Below, in pieces: positions 43,318 to 51,454 of a stretch of 64,000 bases of DNA (position 1 is its first letter; the number at the start of each line of letters is the position of its first letter). The stretch is from Variovorax sp037204085. GTDB taxonomy: Bacteria > Pseudomonadota > Gammaproteobacteria > Burkholderiales > Burkholderiaceae_C. The DNA lies in assembly GCF_037204085.1 (NCBI RefSeq), contig NZ_JBBCBW010000008.1:172409-236408 (forward strand), given 5' to 3'. The position numbers and the translations under genes are program-made. The notes below the pieces were generated by a model. The model worked only from the letters and a program-made list of their open reading frames with translations. It had not been told where the DNA came from and ran no database searches.

Positions 43318-44241
43318 TCAGACCGGCGTGGTGCCGACGTCCGGCTCGCGCACGCCGAAGGGCTTGCCCGGTAGCGGAATGAATTCGGTCTCGCCGGGCA
43401 CATGGCCCATGCGCTGGGCGGCCCAGTCGGAGCCGGCCTCCAGAATGCGCTCGCGCCGGCTGGAGACGAAGTTCCAGGTGATGTAGCGCGGGCCATCGAG
43501 CGGCTCGCCGCCGATCACCATCAAACGCACCGCTGTGTCGGCGCTCAGCACTGCGCCCTGGCCGTCTGGCAGCACAACCATCGTGTGTGCCGCAATGGTC
43601 TCGCCGTTGACGCGCGCATCGGCATCGACGGCATAGACGGCCAACTCCTGTGCCAGCGCGGGCAATTCGAAGCGGCCGCCAGCGAGCAGCGCGACGTCGA
43701 GGTAAAGCGTCTGCGACAGCGTCTGGACCGGTGAGCGCTTTCCAAAGGCCTCGCCCACCAGCACGCGCACTTGCGCGCCCTGCTCCACAAGCTCGGGAAT
43801 GGCGCTGGCCGGCGTGTGCTCGAAGCTCGGCTCGACCTCTTCATGCGCCTGCGGCAAGGCCGCCCAAAGCTGCAGGCCATGGTTCACGTAGGTATCGGCC
43901 TTGAGCCGCTCGGGCTTGCGTTCGGAGTGCACGATGCCGCGGCCCGCCGTCATCCAGTTGATGGCGCCGGGCAAAATTTCCTGCACGCTGCCGAGGCTGT
44001 CGCGATGCATCATCGCGCCCTCGAAAAGATAGGTGACCGTCGAAAGGCCGATATGCGGGTGCGGCCGCACATCGTGCTCGGCACCGGGCTGCTCGGTAGC
44101 CGGGCCGAAGTGGTCGAAGAAGACGAAGGGCCCGACCGATCGGCGCTGCGCCGCGGGCAGCAGGCGCCGCACCTTGAAGCCACCGCCCAGGTCCTTGTCG
44201 TGCGGTTGAAGCAGTTGGGTCTGTGCGGTGGTGTCGGTCAT
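43318..44241 (-). CDS. Pirin family protein (long type)
   Basis: A 307-residue bicupin. The N-terminal cupin has PHPHIGLSTVTYLFEGAMMHRDSLG with the metal-binding His residues, then TAGRGIVHSE; a second cupin follows. This is the long (about 300 residues) pirin group, some of which degrade quercetin while others act in stress responses; the substrate is unknown. ATG 44241 is chosen; an upstream extension of 25 codons lacks cupin features. A second, shorter pirin lies at 45500-46201. Confidence 0.9.
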   Translation of the reverse strand: MTDTTAQTQLLQPHDKDLGGGFKVRRLLPAAQRRSVGPFVFFDHFGPATEQPGAEHDVRPHPHIGLSTVTYLFEGAMMHRDSLGSVQEILPGAINWMTAGRGIVHSERKPERLKADTYVNHGLQLWAALPQAHEEVEPSFEHTPASAIPELVEQGAQVRVLVGEAFGKRSPVQTLSQTLYLDVALLAGGRFELPALAQELAVYAVDADARVNGETIAAHTMVVLPDGQGAVLSADTAVRLMVIGGEPLDGPRYITWNFVSSRRERILEAGSDWAAQRMGHVPGETEFIPLPGKPFGVREPDVGTTPV

Positions 44242-44298
44242 CTGGGGGCTCCGTTGTATGCCAGCTTCGTCACTGTCTTTTCGTGAGACACCGTGGAA

Positions 44299-44380
44299 CC
44301 GGCTTTGCCGGGCCACTGGTGTCGCCCCCTGGAAGGGGGTTGGCGAAGCGACACGAAGTGCGCGAAGACTGGGGGGTAAG
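44299..44380 (-). repeat. Intergenic repeat, copy B
   Basis: Read on the minus strand it has CACTTCGTGTCGCTTCGCCA, then a C5...G5 hairpin (CCCCCTTCCAGGGGG), then GGCCCGGCAAAGCCGG, aligned with copy A at 42401-42480 in reversed orientation. It fills the gap between the pirin and the reductase gene. Confidence 0.55.
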
Positions 44381-44382
44381 TT

Positions 44383-44934
44383 CTAGACTCGCGATCTTGC
44401 CACTTCGGCGACGCGCTCGCCGAAAGCGCGCGCGGTGTCGAAGTCGCCCTTGAACATCTCGGCCGGGCTCGCATCCGACGGCGACTGCGTGAGCAGGCCG
44501 CCGTAGCCGCCCACGTAGTTCAGCGAGTCGCGCGTGGCCGCCTTGTTGTTGGTCGGCAAGATGCCCAGGCTGACCCAGATGCCGCTGTGCTGCATCGCGA
44601 GCGTCCATAGGTACGTCAGGGTCGTGACCTTGTCGCCGTTCATGGTGGCGCTGTTGGTGAAGCCCGCAAAGAGCTTGTCTTTCCAGCCCTGCGTGAACCA
44701 CACCTTCGACGACGCATCGGCAAACTTCTTGAACTGCCAGCTCACGCCGCCCATGTAGGTCGGCGAGCCCATGACGATGGCGTCCGCCGCGGCCAGCGTT
44801 TCCCAACCGCCTTCGGGCAGGTTGCCCTCCGCATCGATGGCGAGCAGTTGCGCGCCGGCTCCATCGGCAACGGCCTGGGCGATGCGCTGGGTGTGGCCGT
44901 AGCCGGAATGAAAGACGACAACGATGTTTGGCAT
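44383..44934 (-). CDS. Flavodoxin-fold NAD(P)H:FMN/quinone oxidoreductase, WrbA-like
   Basis: A 183-residue flavodoxin-like protein. The N-terminal FMN loop is FHSGYGHTQRIAQAVADGA and the second flavin segment is GSPTYMGGVSWQFKKFAD; this WrbA-type pattern binds FMN and uses NAD(P)H to reduce quinones by two electrons, avoiding semiquinones. ATG 44934 is chosen because the frame upstream is unrelated. It follows the doxX-like gene by 61 nt and the short pirin, in one direction, so they are probably an operon. Confidence 0.9.
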   Translation of the reverse strand: MPNIVVVFHSGYGHTQRIAQAVADGAGAQLLAIDAEGNLPEGGWETLAAADAIVMGSPTYMGGVSWQFKKFADASSKVWFTQGWKDKLFAGFTNSATMNGDKVTTLTYLWTLAMQHSGIWVSLGILPTNNKAATRDSLNYVGGYGGLLTQSPSDASPAEMFKGDFDTARAFGERVAEVARSRV

Positions 44935-44995
44935 TGGATGGTTCTCCTGAAGTGGTGACGAGGGTCGTTGATGCGAAGCCCGGGCAAAAGCCTGC

Positions 44996-45433
44996 TTACT
45001 TCCTGTCGATGCTGAAACGGCCGGCACCGAAGGCGACAAAGGCGAGCAAACCGCCCGAAATGGCAATGTTCTTGAAGAACATCAGCTGGTTCACGAAGGC
45101 CTTGTCCGCAGGCATGCTCCAGTAATTGTGGAACAGCACCGATGCCGCCACGGTGAACACCGCCAGCACCACGGCCGCGAGGCGCGTCTTGAAGCCGACG
45201 AGCAGCATCAGGCCCAGGCCCAGCTCCACGACAATTGCGATGACTGCCGCAACCTGCGGCAACGGCGCGCCGACGGACGAGATGTACCCCACCGTGCCCG
45301 CAAAGCCCATGAGCTTGCTGAAGCCCGCAGGCACGAAAAGCAGCGCGAGCAGCACGCGGCCTACAAGTGCCAGCGTGTCTTGCGCGGCGGTGGGGTTGGA
45401 TGTGGCGGTTGCGTTGATTGCAGTGGTTGTCAT
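44996..45433 (-). CDS. DoxX family membrane protein
   Basis: A 145-residue inner-membrane protein with four helices (about 22-42, 55-78, 85-105, 118-138). The motifs GRVLLALLFVPAGFSKLMGFAG and ELGLGLMLLVGFKTRLAA mark the DoxX family, which takes part in membrane redox chemistry (thiosulfate:quinone oxidoreductase subunits and detoxification complexes). It lies between a pirin and a flavodoxin-like reductase, which suggests quinone or electrophile handling. Confidence 0.9.
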   Translation of the reverse strand: MTTTAINATATSNPTAAQDTLALVGRVLLALLFVPAGFSKLMGFAGTVGYISSVGAPLPQVAAVIAIVVELGLGLMLLVGFKTRLAAVVLAVFTVAASVLFHNYWSMPADKAFVNQLMFFKNIAISGGLLAFVAFGAGRFSIDRK

Positions 45434-45499
45434 GATGAAACTCCTCGGTTGTGAAAGTGAAATTGAGAGAAAAGAAACAAGAGCAAAGAGCGCGCCTGC

Positions 45500-46201
45500 T
45501 CAAGCGGCCAGGTCGAACACCAGCACTTCGGCATCCTTGCCGGCGCCGAGCGTCAGTTGCGATTCGCCTTGCAGCATCGCGGCGTCGCCGCCCGACAGCT
45601 TCTGGCCGTTGACTTCGAGCTCGCCGCGCACCAGGTGCACATAGCTCTTGCGCTGCGGATCGAGCGTCAGGCTGGCTTTTTCGTCACCGTCGAGCAGGCC
45701 GGCGAACAGGCGCGCATCGGCGTGCACCGTCACCGAACCGTCGGCGCCGTCGGGCGAGGCCACCAGGCGCAGCTTGCCGCGCTTTTCGTCATTGCTGAAT
45801 TTCTTCTGCTCGTAGCCGGGCGCAATGCCGCGCACATTCGGCTCGATCCAGATCTGCAGGAAGTGCGTGGTCTCGTCGGCCTTGTGGTTGAACTCGCTGT
45901 GCATCACGCCGCGGCCCGCGCTCATGCGCTGCACGTCGCCCGGCGGAATCGATTCCACGTTGCCCATGCTGTCCTTGTGCGCCAGTTCGCCCGAGAGCAC
46001 GTAGCTGATGATTTCCATGTCCTTGTGCCCATGGGTGCCAAAGCCGGCGCCCGCGGCCACGCGGTCTTCATTGATCACCCGCAGGTTGCCAAAGGCCATG
46101 TGGGCCGGGTCGTAGTAGCCGGCAAAAGAAAAGCTGTGGAACGAGCGCAGCCAGCCATGGTCGGCATAACCGCGTTCCTGTGATTTACGGACTTGCAACA
46201 T
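45500..46201 (-). CDS. Pirin family protein, YhaK/YhhW-like
   Basis: A 233-residue bicupin of the short pirin group. Key features are the start RKSQERGYADHGWLRSFHSFSFAGYYDP, the metal site GTHGHKDMEIISYVLSGELAHKDSMGN and SAGRGVMHSEFN. E. coli YhhW breaks down quercetin, and YhaK is a redox/nitrosation-sensitive pirin next to yhaJ. Here a LysR gene lies divergently 177 bp away, the same arrangement as yhaJ-yhaK. First gene of the operon with doxX and the reductase. Confidence 0.92.
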   Translation of the reverse strand: MLQVRKSQERGYADHGWLRSFHSFSFAGYYDPAHMAFGNLRVINEDRVAAGAGFGTHGHKDMEIISYVLSGELAHKDSMGNVESIPPGDVQRMSAGRGVMHSEFNHKADETTHFLQIWIEPNVRGIAPGYEQKKFSNDEKRGKLRLVASPDGADGSVTVHADARLFAGLLDGDEKASLTLDPQRKSYVHLVRGELEVNGQKLSGGDAAMLQGESQLTLGAGKDAEVLVFDLAA

Positions 46202-46335
46202 CGTCTAACTCCTTTGGCCCTGCCCCGTGGGGATGCTCGGGCCTTCTTTCGTATGCCGCGCCGGATGCGCAGCGGATGTGAAGAACTTTAGGTCCGCACC
46301 CCAGCCGTAAAAGCGCCGGGTTTTGATGGCATCAT

Positions 46336-46348
46336 TCAAATTATTTGA
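46336..46348. promoter_or_regulatory. Candidate LysR operator
   Basis: The perfect inverted repeat TCAAAT-T-ATTTGA fits the T-N11-A pattern of LysR boxes. It lies 31 nt before the LysR start in the gap shared with the divergent pirin operon. A second GATC-rich repeat (TGATCAATCGATCGA) follows it. Confidence 0.5.
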
Positions 46349-46378
46349 TCAATCGATCGAGCATCCAACGGAGCCGCC

Positions 46379-47332
46379 ATGCCCAGCGCCAGAGACGTAT
46401 TGACCCCCGACGCGCTTTCGATGCTCCAGACCGTGGCCAGCACCGGCAGCTTTGCAGGTGCGGCGCGCGCGCTCAACCTGGTGCCCAGCGCGCTCAGCTA
46501 CCGCGTGCGCCAGATCGAAGACGCGCTCGACGTGCTGCTGTTCGACCGCAGCGCCCGCCAGGCCCGCATCACCGAAGCGGGCGCCGAACTGCTGCGCGAA
46601 GCGGCGCGGCTGCTCGGCGAGATCGATGCCGTGGCCAACCGCGTGAAGCGCGTTGCCACCGGCTGGGAGCCGATGCTCACCATTGCCGTGGACAGCGTGA
46701 TTGCACGCGACCCGCTGCTCGACCTGGCCACCGCCTTCTTCGCGCTGAACCCGCCTACGCGGCTCAAGCTGCGCGATGAAACGCTGCTCGGCACCATCGA
46801 GGCTTTGACCAGCGGCGAGGCCGACCTCGCCATCGGCGCAGTGCTCGACGCGGCAAGCCTGGCCTTCACTGCGACCGGTATCCGCAGCCGGCCGATCGGC
46901 GAGCTGTGCTTCGTCTATGCCGTGGCGCCGCACCATCCGCTCGCGCGCTTGCCCGAGCCATTGACCGATGCGGTGCTGCGCCAGCACCGTGCAGTGGCCG
47001 CTGCCGACTCGGTGCGCAGCGGGCCCAGCATGACGGTCAACCTGGTCGGCGGACAAGACGTGCTCACGGTACCGAGCATGCATGCCAAGCTGAACGCGCA
47101 ACTACACGGCCTGGGCGGCGGCTTTCTGCCTGAGCCCATGGCACGGCCCTACATCGAAGCCGGCCATCTCGTCGAACGCAAGACCGAACGCCAGCCGCCG
47201 CTCGCAACCATGCATTGCGCCTGGCGCGTGCGCAGCGCGGGCGGGCCGGGTCGCGCGCTCGAATGGTGGCTCGCGCAGTTCGACCATGAGGCCACGCGGC
47301 GGGCGCTGCTCGAGCGGCACCGCGGGCGCTGA
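46379..47332 (+). CDS. LysR family regulator, YhaJ-like
   Basis: A 317-residue LysR regulator. The N-terminal winged HTH (LSMLQTVASTGSFAGAARALNLVPSALSYRVRQIEDALDVLLF) is intact; an effector-binding domain follows. It is divergent from the pirin-doxX-reductase operon, and E. coli yhaJ is likewise divergent from the pirin gene yhaK; YhaJ responds to nitroaromatics and quinones. The call to YhaJ type rests on this context and on the early SYRVRQIEDAL pattern. Confidence 0.88.
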   Translation: MPSARDVLTPDALSMLQTVASTGSFAGAARALNLVPSALSYRVRQIEDALDVLLFDRSARQARITEAGAELLREAARLLGEIDAVANRVKRVATGWEPMLTIAVDSVIARDPLLDLATAFFALNPPTRLKLRDETLLGTIEALTSGEADLAIGAVLDAASLAFTATGIRSRPIGELCFVYAVAPHHPLARLPEPLTDAVLRQHRAVAAADSVRSGPSMTVNLVGGQDVLTVPSMHAKLNAQLHGLGGGFLPEPMARPYIEAGHLVERKTERQPPLATMHCAWRVRSAGGPGRALEWWLAQFDHEATRRALLERHRGR

Positions 47333-47418
47333 GGCTGCCCGGTCGGAGGCCCCGCTTCCAGACCGATGTAGAGTGCAACCACATCCATCGTTTCCCGTAC
47401 ACAAGAAAAGAGTCCCTC

Positions 47419-48510
47419 ATGACCACTCGCGCAACCGCCAAGACGGCAAAGGCCACCGACCGCCACCGAACCCCCGCCGCCCCGCGCCACTACGCCGTCG
47501 TGGGCGCCGGCATAGCCGGCGTGGCCTGCGCACGCACGCTGGTGCAGGCCGGCCACAAGGTCACGGTCTTCGAACGCGAGTCCGCCCCCGGCGGGCGCAT
47601 GGCGAGCATCGATACGGCCTTCGGCCGCTTCGACAGCGGCGCCCAGTACTTCACCGTGCGCGATGCCCGCTTTGCGCTGGCGCTCGAAGCCACGCCCAGC
47701 CTTTGCCGCCCATGGAGCGCCAACCTCGTGCGCGTGCTCGACGCGCACGGCCGCGTGGCCGAAGCGGCATTGCCGGGCCGCGAATCGCACTGGGTCGCCC
47801 AGCCCGGCATGGATGCGCTGGTGGCCTACTGGGCCGGGCCGCTGGGCGGCAACCTCGTGACCGGCACGCAAGTCACGCAGATCGAACCCGACGCGCTCGA
47901 CCCGAAGCGCTGGCAACTGCGCACCGCGGGTGCGGACGATTCGCAGCATGTGTACTCGGGCTTCGATGCCGTGCTGCTGGCAGTGCCGCCCTCGCGCACG
48001 CGTGCGCTCTTGGGCGACGGCAAGCTCTCGGCCAGCATCAGCCAGAAGATCGAGCCCGTGCGCATCGCGCCCTGCTGGACGCTGATGATCGCCTTTCCGC
48101 AGGCCAACCAGGCCAACATGTCGCACCTCGGCCCGCAATGGAATGCGGCCCGCAGCACCCACCACCGCGTGGCGTGGCTCGCGCGCGAATCGTCCAAGCC
48201 CGGGCGCGAACGCGTCGAGCGCTGGACGCTGCAGGCCAGCGCCACCTGGTCGCAAGAGCACCTGCGCGACGACGCCGCGCGCGTCGAAGCCAAGCTGCTG
48301 CGCGCGTTCTCCGAAATCACCGGCATCCATGCCGCGCCCACGCACGCGCAAGCACGCTGCTGGACCGAAGCCCAGACGCAAGTCCCGGTGGGCAAGAGCC
48401 ACCTGTGGGACGCCAAGGCACGCATCGGCGTGGCGGGCGACTGGTGCACCGGCCACCGGGTGGAAGACGCTTTCCTCTCGGGCCTCTCGCTGGCGCTTGC
48501 AGTGATCTGA
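47419..48510 (+). CDS. FAD-dependent oxidoreductase (renalase-like)
   Basis: A 363-residue flavoprotein. After a basic 25-residue N-terminus comes the Rossmann motif VVGAGIAGVACARTLVQAG, then ESAPGGRMAS and DSGAQYFTVRD. The C-terminus has the second FAD segment (GVAGDWCTGHRVEDAFLSG). The pattern resembles the renalase/COG3380 group of amine-oxidase-like flavoproteins, which in bacteria oxidise 1,6- or 2,6-dihydro-NAD isomers. Substrate not proven. Its stop is 7 nt before gluQ, so the two may be cotranscribed. Confidence 0.85.
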   Translation: MTTRATAKTAKATDRHRTPAAPRHYAVVGAGIAGVACARTLVQAGHKVTVFERESAPGGRMASIDTAFGRFDSGAQYFTVRDARFALALEATPSLCRPWSANLVRVLDAHGRVAEAALPGRESHWVAQPGMDALVAYWAGPLGGNLVTGTQVTQIEPDALDPKRWQLRTAGADDSQHVYSGFDAVLLAVPPSRTRALLGDGKLSASISQKIEPVRIAPCWTLMIAFPQANQANMSHLGPQWNAARSTHHRVAWLARESSKPGRERVERWTLQASATWSQEHLRDDAARVEAKLLRAFSEITGIHAAPTHAQARCWTEAQTQVPVGKSHLWDAKARIGVAGDWCTGHRVEDAFLSGLSLALAVI

Positions 48511-48517
48511 TTCGAGG

Positions 48518-49441
48518 ATGCGTGAGACCGGCCGTTTCGCGCCTTCGCCCACCGGCCCGCTGCACGCCGGCTCGCTGGTTGCCGCACTTGCAAGCTGGCT
48601 CGACGTGCGCGCCCGCGGACCCGAGGCACGCTGGCTGATCCGCATCGAAGACGCGGACACCGAGCGTTGCCTGCCCGGCATGGGCGAGCACATCCTCCGG
48701 CAACTGGCCGACTGCGGCCTGTTGCCGGACGAAGCGCCGGTGTGGCAGACGCAGCGCACCGTGAATTACGAAGCGGCGCTTGCCAGGCTGCAGGCCCTCG
48801 GCCTCGCCTATCCCTGCGGCTGTTCGCGCAAGGACATCGACGAGGCGCTGGTCCGGCTCGGCCGGCCGCACACGCGACATGGAGAGCGGGTCTATCCCGG
48901 TACTTGCCGCAATGGTCTGCACGGCAAGCCCGCGCGGGCGTGGCGCTTTGCCACTGAAAAATTCGAAGCCATGCAACCGGCGCTTCCGTCGGGCGAACTC
49001 TGCTGGGCTGACCGCCGCCTCGGCCGCCAATGCCAGCACGTCAGCCGCGAGGTCGGCGACTTCGTGCTGCGCCGCGCCGATGGCCCGTGGGCTTATCAAC
49101 TCGCGGTGGTGGTCGACGACGCGGAGCAAGGCGTGACCGACGTCGTGCGCGGCGAAGACCTGGCAGACAACACCGCGCGCCAGATCCTGCTGCAGCGCGC
49201 GCTCGGCATGCCGACGCCAAGTTACCTGCATACGCCCCTGGTGCGCGGCGCCGATGGCGACAAGCTCTCAAAGCAGAACGGCGCCACCCCCATCGACACC
49301 GCGACGCCCGAGGCCGCGCTGGCCTCGCTCGAGGCCGCCGCGCGTGTGCTCGGCCTAGGCGCTGCGCAAGGCGCCTCATGCGCTGCGGCACTGGCTGGCT
49401 GGGTGCCGGAATGGCGCGGTCTCTACAATTCGCGGCCGTAA
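48518..49441 (+). CDS. gluQ: Glutamyl-queuosine tRNA(Asp) synthetase
   Basis: A 307-residue truncated glutamyl-tRNA-synthetase paralogue (GluQRS), which attaches glutamate to queuosine-34 of tRNA-Asp. The class I signature is FAPSPTGPLHAGSLVAAL (HAGS in place of HIGH), the zinc-region Cys are in YPCGCSRKD and YPGTCRNG, and KLSKQNG is the KMSKS equivalent. It lacks the anticodon-binding domain, as expected. The stop TAATG overlaps the trmB ATG by one base. Confidence 0.94.
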   Translation: MRETGRFAPSPTGPLHAGSLVAALASWLDVRARGPEARWLIRIEDADTERCLPGMGEHILRQLADCGLLPDEAPVWQTQRTVNYEAALARLQALGLAYPCGCSRKDIDEALVRLGRPHTRHGERVYPGTCRNGLHGKPARAWRFATEKFEAMQPALPSGELCWADRRLGRQCQHVSREVGDFVLRRADGPWAYQLAVVVDDAEQGVTDVVRGEDLADNTARQILLQRALGMPTPSYLHTPLVRGADGDKLSKQNGATPIDTATPEAALASLEAAARVLGLGAAQGASCAAALAGWVPEWRGLYNSRP

Positions 49442-50184
49442 TGACCTTTCCCGACACCGTGCCCAACGATTCCCCGCCGAGCGACGACGCGGCCGACCAA
49501 CCGCACCCGCTGCACCGCCGCCTCAAGAGCTTCGTGAAGCGCGCCGGCCGCACCACCGAAGGCCAGGCGCGCGCCTTTGCCGAACTGGGCCCGCTCTTCC
49601 TTCTGCCCTACAAGCCCGAGCCGCTCGACCTGACGGCGGCCTTCGGCGGCCGCGCCGCGCCAACCGTGCTCGAAATCGGCTTCGGCATGGGCGAAGCCAC
49701 CGCGCACATTGCCACGGTGATGCCCGAGACCAACTTTCTTTGCTGCGAAGTGCACGAGCCCGGCGTGGGCGCACTGCTCAAGCGCATCGGCGAGCAATCG
49801 ATCGGCAACATCCGCATTTGCGCCCACGATGCGGTCGACGTGCTCGACCACATGCTGCAGCCCGATTCACTGGCCGGCGTGCATGTGTTCTTTCCCGACC
49901 CGTGGCACAAGAAGCGCCACAACAAGCGCCGGCTGATCCAGCCCGAGTTCGTGAAGAAACTTGCCGAGCACCTGCGCCCGGGCGGCTACCTCCACTGCGC
50001 CACCGATTGGCAGCCTTACGCCGAGCAGATGCTCGAAGTGCTCTCGGCGGAACCCCTGCTGCGCAACACGGCCGAGGGCTATGCGCCCAAGCCGGAGTAC
50101 CGGCCGCTGACCAAGTTCGAGAACCGCGGCCTCAAGCTGGGCCACGGCGTGTGGGACCTGGTCTTCCGGCGCGGCCCCGCCTAG
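49441..50184 (+). CDS. trmB: tRNA (guanine-N7-)-methyltransferase
   Basis: A 247-residue SAM-dependent enzyme making m7G46 in tRNA. SAM motif VLEIGFGMGEATAHIA, the catalytic region VHVFFPDPWHKKRHNKRRL, and C-terminal RPLTKFENRGLKLGHGVWDL are all diagnostic. An N-terminal 35-residue acidic extension precedes the core (LKSFVKRAGRTTEGQ). ATG overlaps the gluQ stop as TAATG. Ends 80 nt before the ABC binding-protein gene. Confidence 0.96.
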   Translation: MTFPDTVPNDSPPSDDAADQPHPLHRRLKSFVKRAGRTTEGQARAFAELGPLFLLPYKPEPLDLTAAFGGRAAPTVLEIGFGMGEATAHIATVMPETNFLCCEVHEPGVGALLKRIGEQSIGNIRICAHDAVDVLDHMLQPDSLAGVHVFFPDPWHKKRHNKRRLIQPEFVKKLAEHLRPGGYLHCATDWQPYAEQMLEVLSAEPLLRNTAEGYAPKPEYRPLTKFENRGLKLGHGVWDLVFRRGPA

Positions 50185-50265
50185 CAGAGGGTTTACACCC
50201 CTGCCGCTTCCCGGTGGGCACCGAAATTGCTACACTTTTTTACTAATGTAGACAAAGGGTGGCAA

Positions 50266-51423
50266 ATGAACAGCTCTCGCAGGCAAGTACTGAAGACGTC
50301 CAGCGCACTGCTGCTGGGCGGCGGCCTTTCTCTCCCGGCGCTCTCGCAACCCACCAAGGCCGCCGCAGGCGCGCGCGTGGTGCTGCTGGGCCAATCGGTT
50401 CCGCTGACGGGCGCGGCCGGCGAGATCGGCCTGGCCTTTGCGGCCGGCAGCCGGCTTGCCGTGGGCGACTTCAATGAGCGCAACGCGGCCAGCGGGCTCC
50501 AGCTGAAGCTGCTGCAGCTCGACGACGGCTACGACGCCACCCGTGCCGCAGCCAACGCCCGCACGCTGCTGGGTGCCGACAAGGCCGACATGCTGTTCGG
50601 CTTTGTGGGCACCGCAAGCAGCGATGCCGGCGCCAGCGTTGCCGCCCAGCAGGGCAACCTGCTGTTCGCGCCCTTTGCCGCAGCCGACTCGCTGCGCGAG
50701 GCGAGCCATCCGAACGTGTTTCACGTGCGTCCCGGCATGATCGACGAAGCGCTGAAGATCGTGCGCCAGTGCGCCACTGTGGGGCAGACGCGCATTGCGC
50801 TGGTGGGCGACGACGACGCCATGGGCCGCGCCGGCTTGGCGGCCGTGCAGCAGGCCATCACCGAACTCAAGGTGCCGCCGCTGGTCGCCACCGCCATGGT
50901 TCCCATGGGCGGCGACAAGCTCGACGCGGCGCTCAAGACCGTGCTGCAGCAGACGCCCCAGGCCATCGTGCTGGTGTCGCTTTCGGGCACCACGGCCAAC
51001 GCCATCCGCAAGCTGCGCAAGAGCGGCTACACGGGCAGCTTCATGGCGTTCTCGATCGTGGGCATCGATCCGCTCTACGCCGAACTCGGCAAGGACATCG
51101 GCGGCATCGTCATCTCCCAAGTGGTGCCGTCGCCCCGGCCTTCGGCCATTCCCATCGTCAAGGAATACCGTGCCGCCGTCGACAACTCCGACCAGACGCC
51201 CTCGTACGAAGGCCTGGAAGGCTTCATTGCCGCCAAGGTGGTGGGCGAAGCGGTGCGGCGCGCGGGCCGCAGCTTTACCACCGCCAGCCTGCAGCGCGTG
51301 ATGACGGCCATGACCGACTACGACGTGGGCGGCTTTCGCATCAACCTGCGGCCCGGCCTGCGCGATCCGTCGCGGAACATCGACCTGATCAGCATCTCGG
51401 CGGACGGCCGCGTTTTGCGCTGA
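50266..51423 (+). CDS. ABC transporter substrate-binding protein (branched-chain amino acid type)
   Basis: A 385-residue periplasmic binding protein of the type I fold (Peripla_BP_6). The N-terminal signal has SRRQVLK followed by a hydrophobic stretch ending LSQP, which resembles a twin-arginine signal. The binding domain starts VVLLGQSVPLTGAAGEIG and includes RPGMIDEALKIVRQCATVGQTRIALVGDDDAMGR. No permease or ATPase genes adjoin it, so it is an orphan component; its ligand is unknown. AAGGG lies 10 nt before the ATG. Convergent with the Crp/Fnr gene. Confidence 0.88.
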   Translation: MNSSRRQVLKTSSALLLGGGLSLPALSQPTKAAAGARVVLLGQSVPLTGAAGEIGLAFAAGSRLAVGDFNERNAASGLQLKLLQLDDGYDATRAAANARTLLGADKADMLFGFVGTASSDAGASVAAQQGNLLFAPFAAADSLREASHPNVFHVRPGMIDEALKIVRQCATVGQTRIALVGDDDAMGRAGLAAVQQAITELKVPPLVATAMVPMGGDKLDAALKTVLQQTPQAIVLVSLSGTTANAIRKLRKSGYTGSFMAFSIVGIDPLYAELGKDIGGIVISQVVPSPRPSAIPIVKEYRAAVDNSDQTPSYEGLEGFIAAKVVGEAVRRAGRSFTTASLQRVMTAMTDYDVGGFRINLRPGLRDPSRNIDLISISADGRVLR

Positions 51424-51454
51424 ACATGCGCAGATACGCGCTGAGTGCGCCGGG

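Noticed and set aside
49424..49429. TACAAT as a trmB promoter
   Set aside because: It sits inside gluQ as Leu-Tyr-Asn codons, without a -35 box; trmB is better explained by the TAATG overlap with gluQ.
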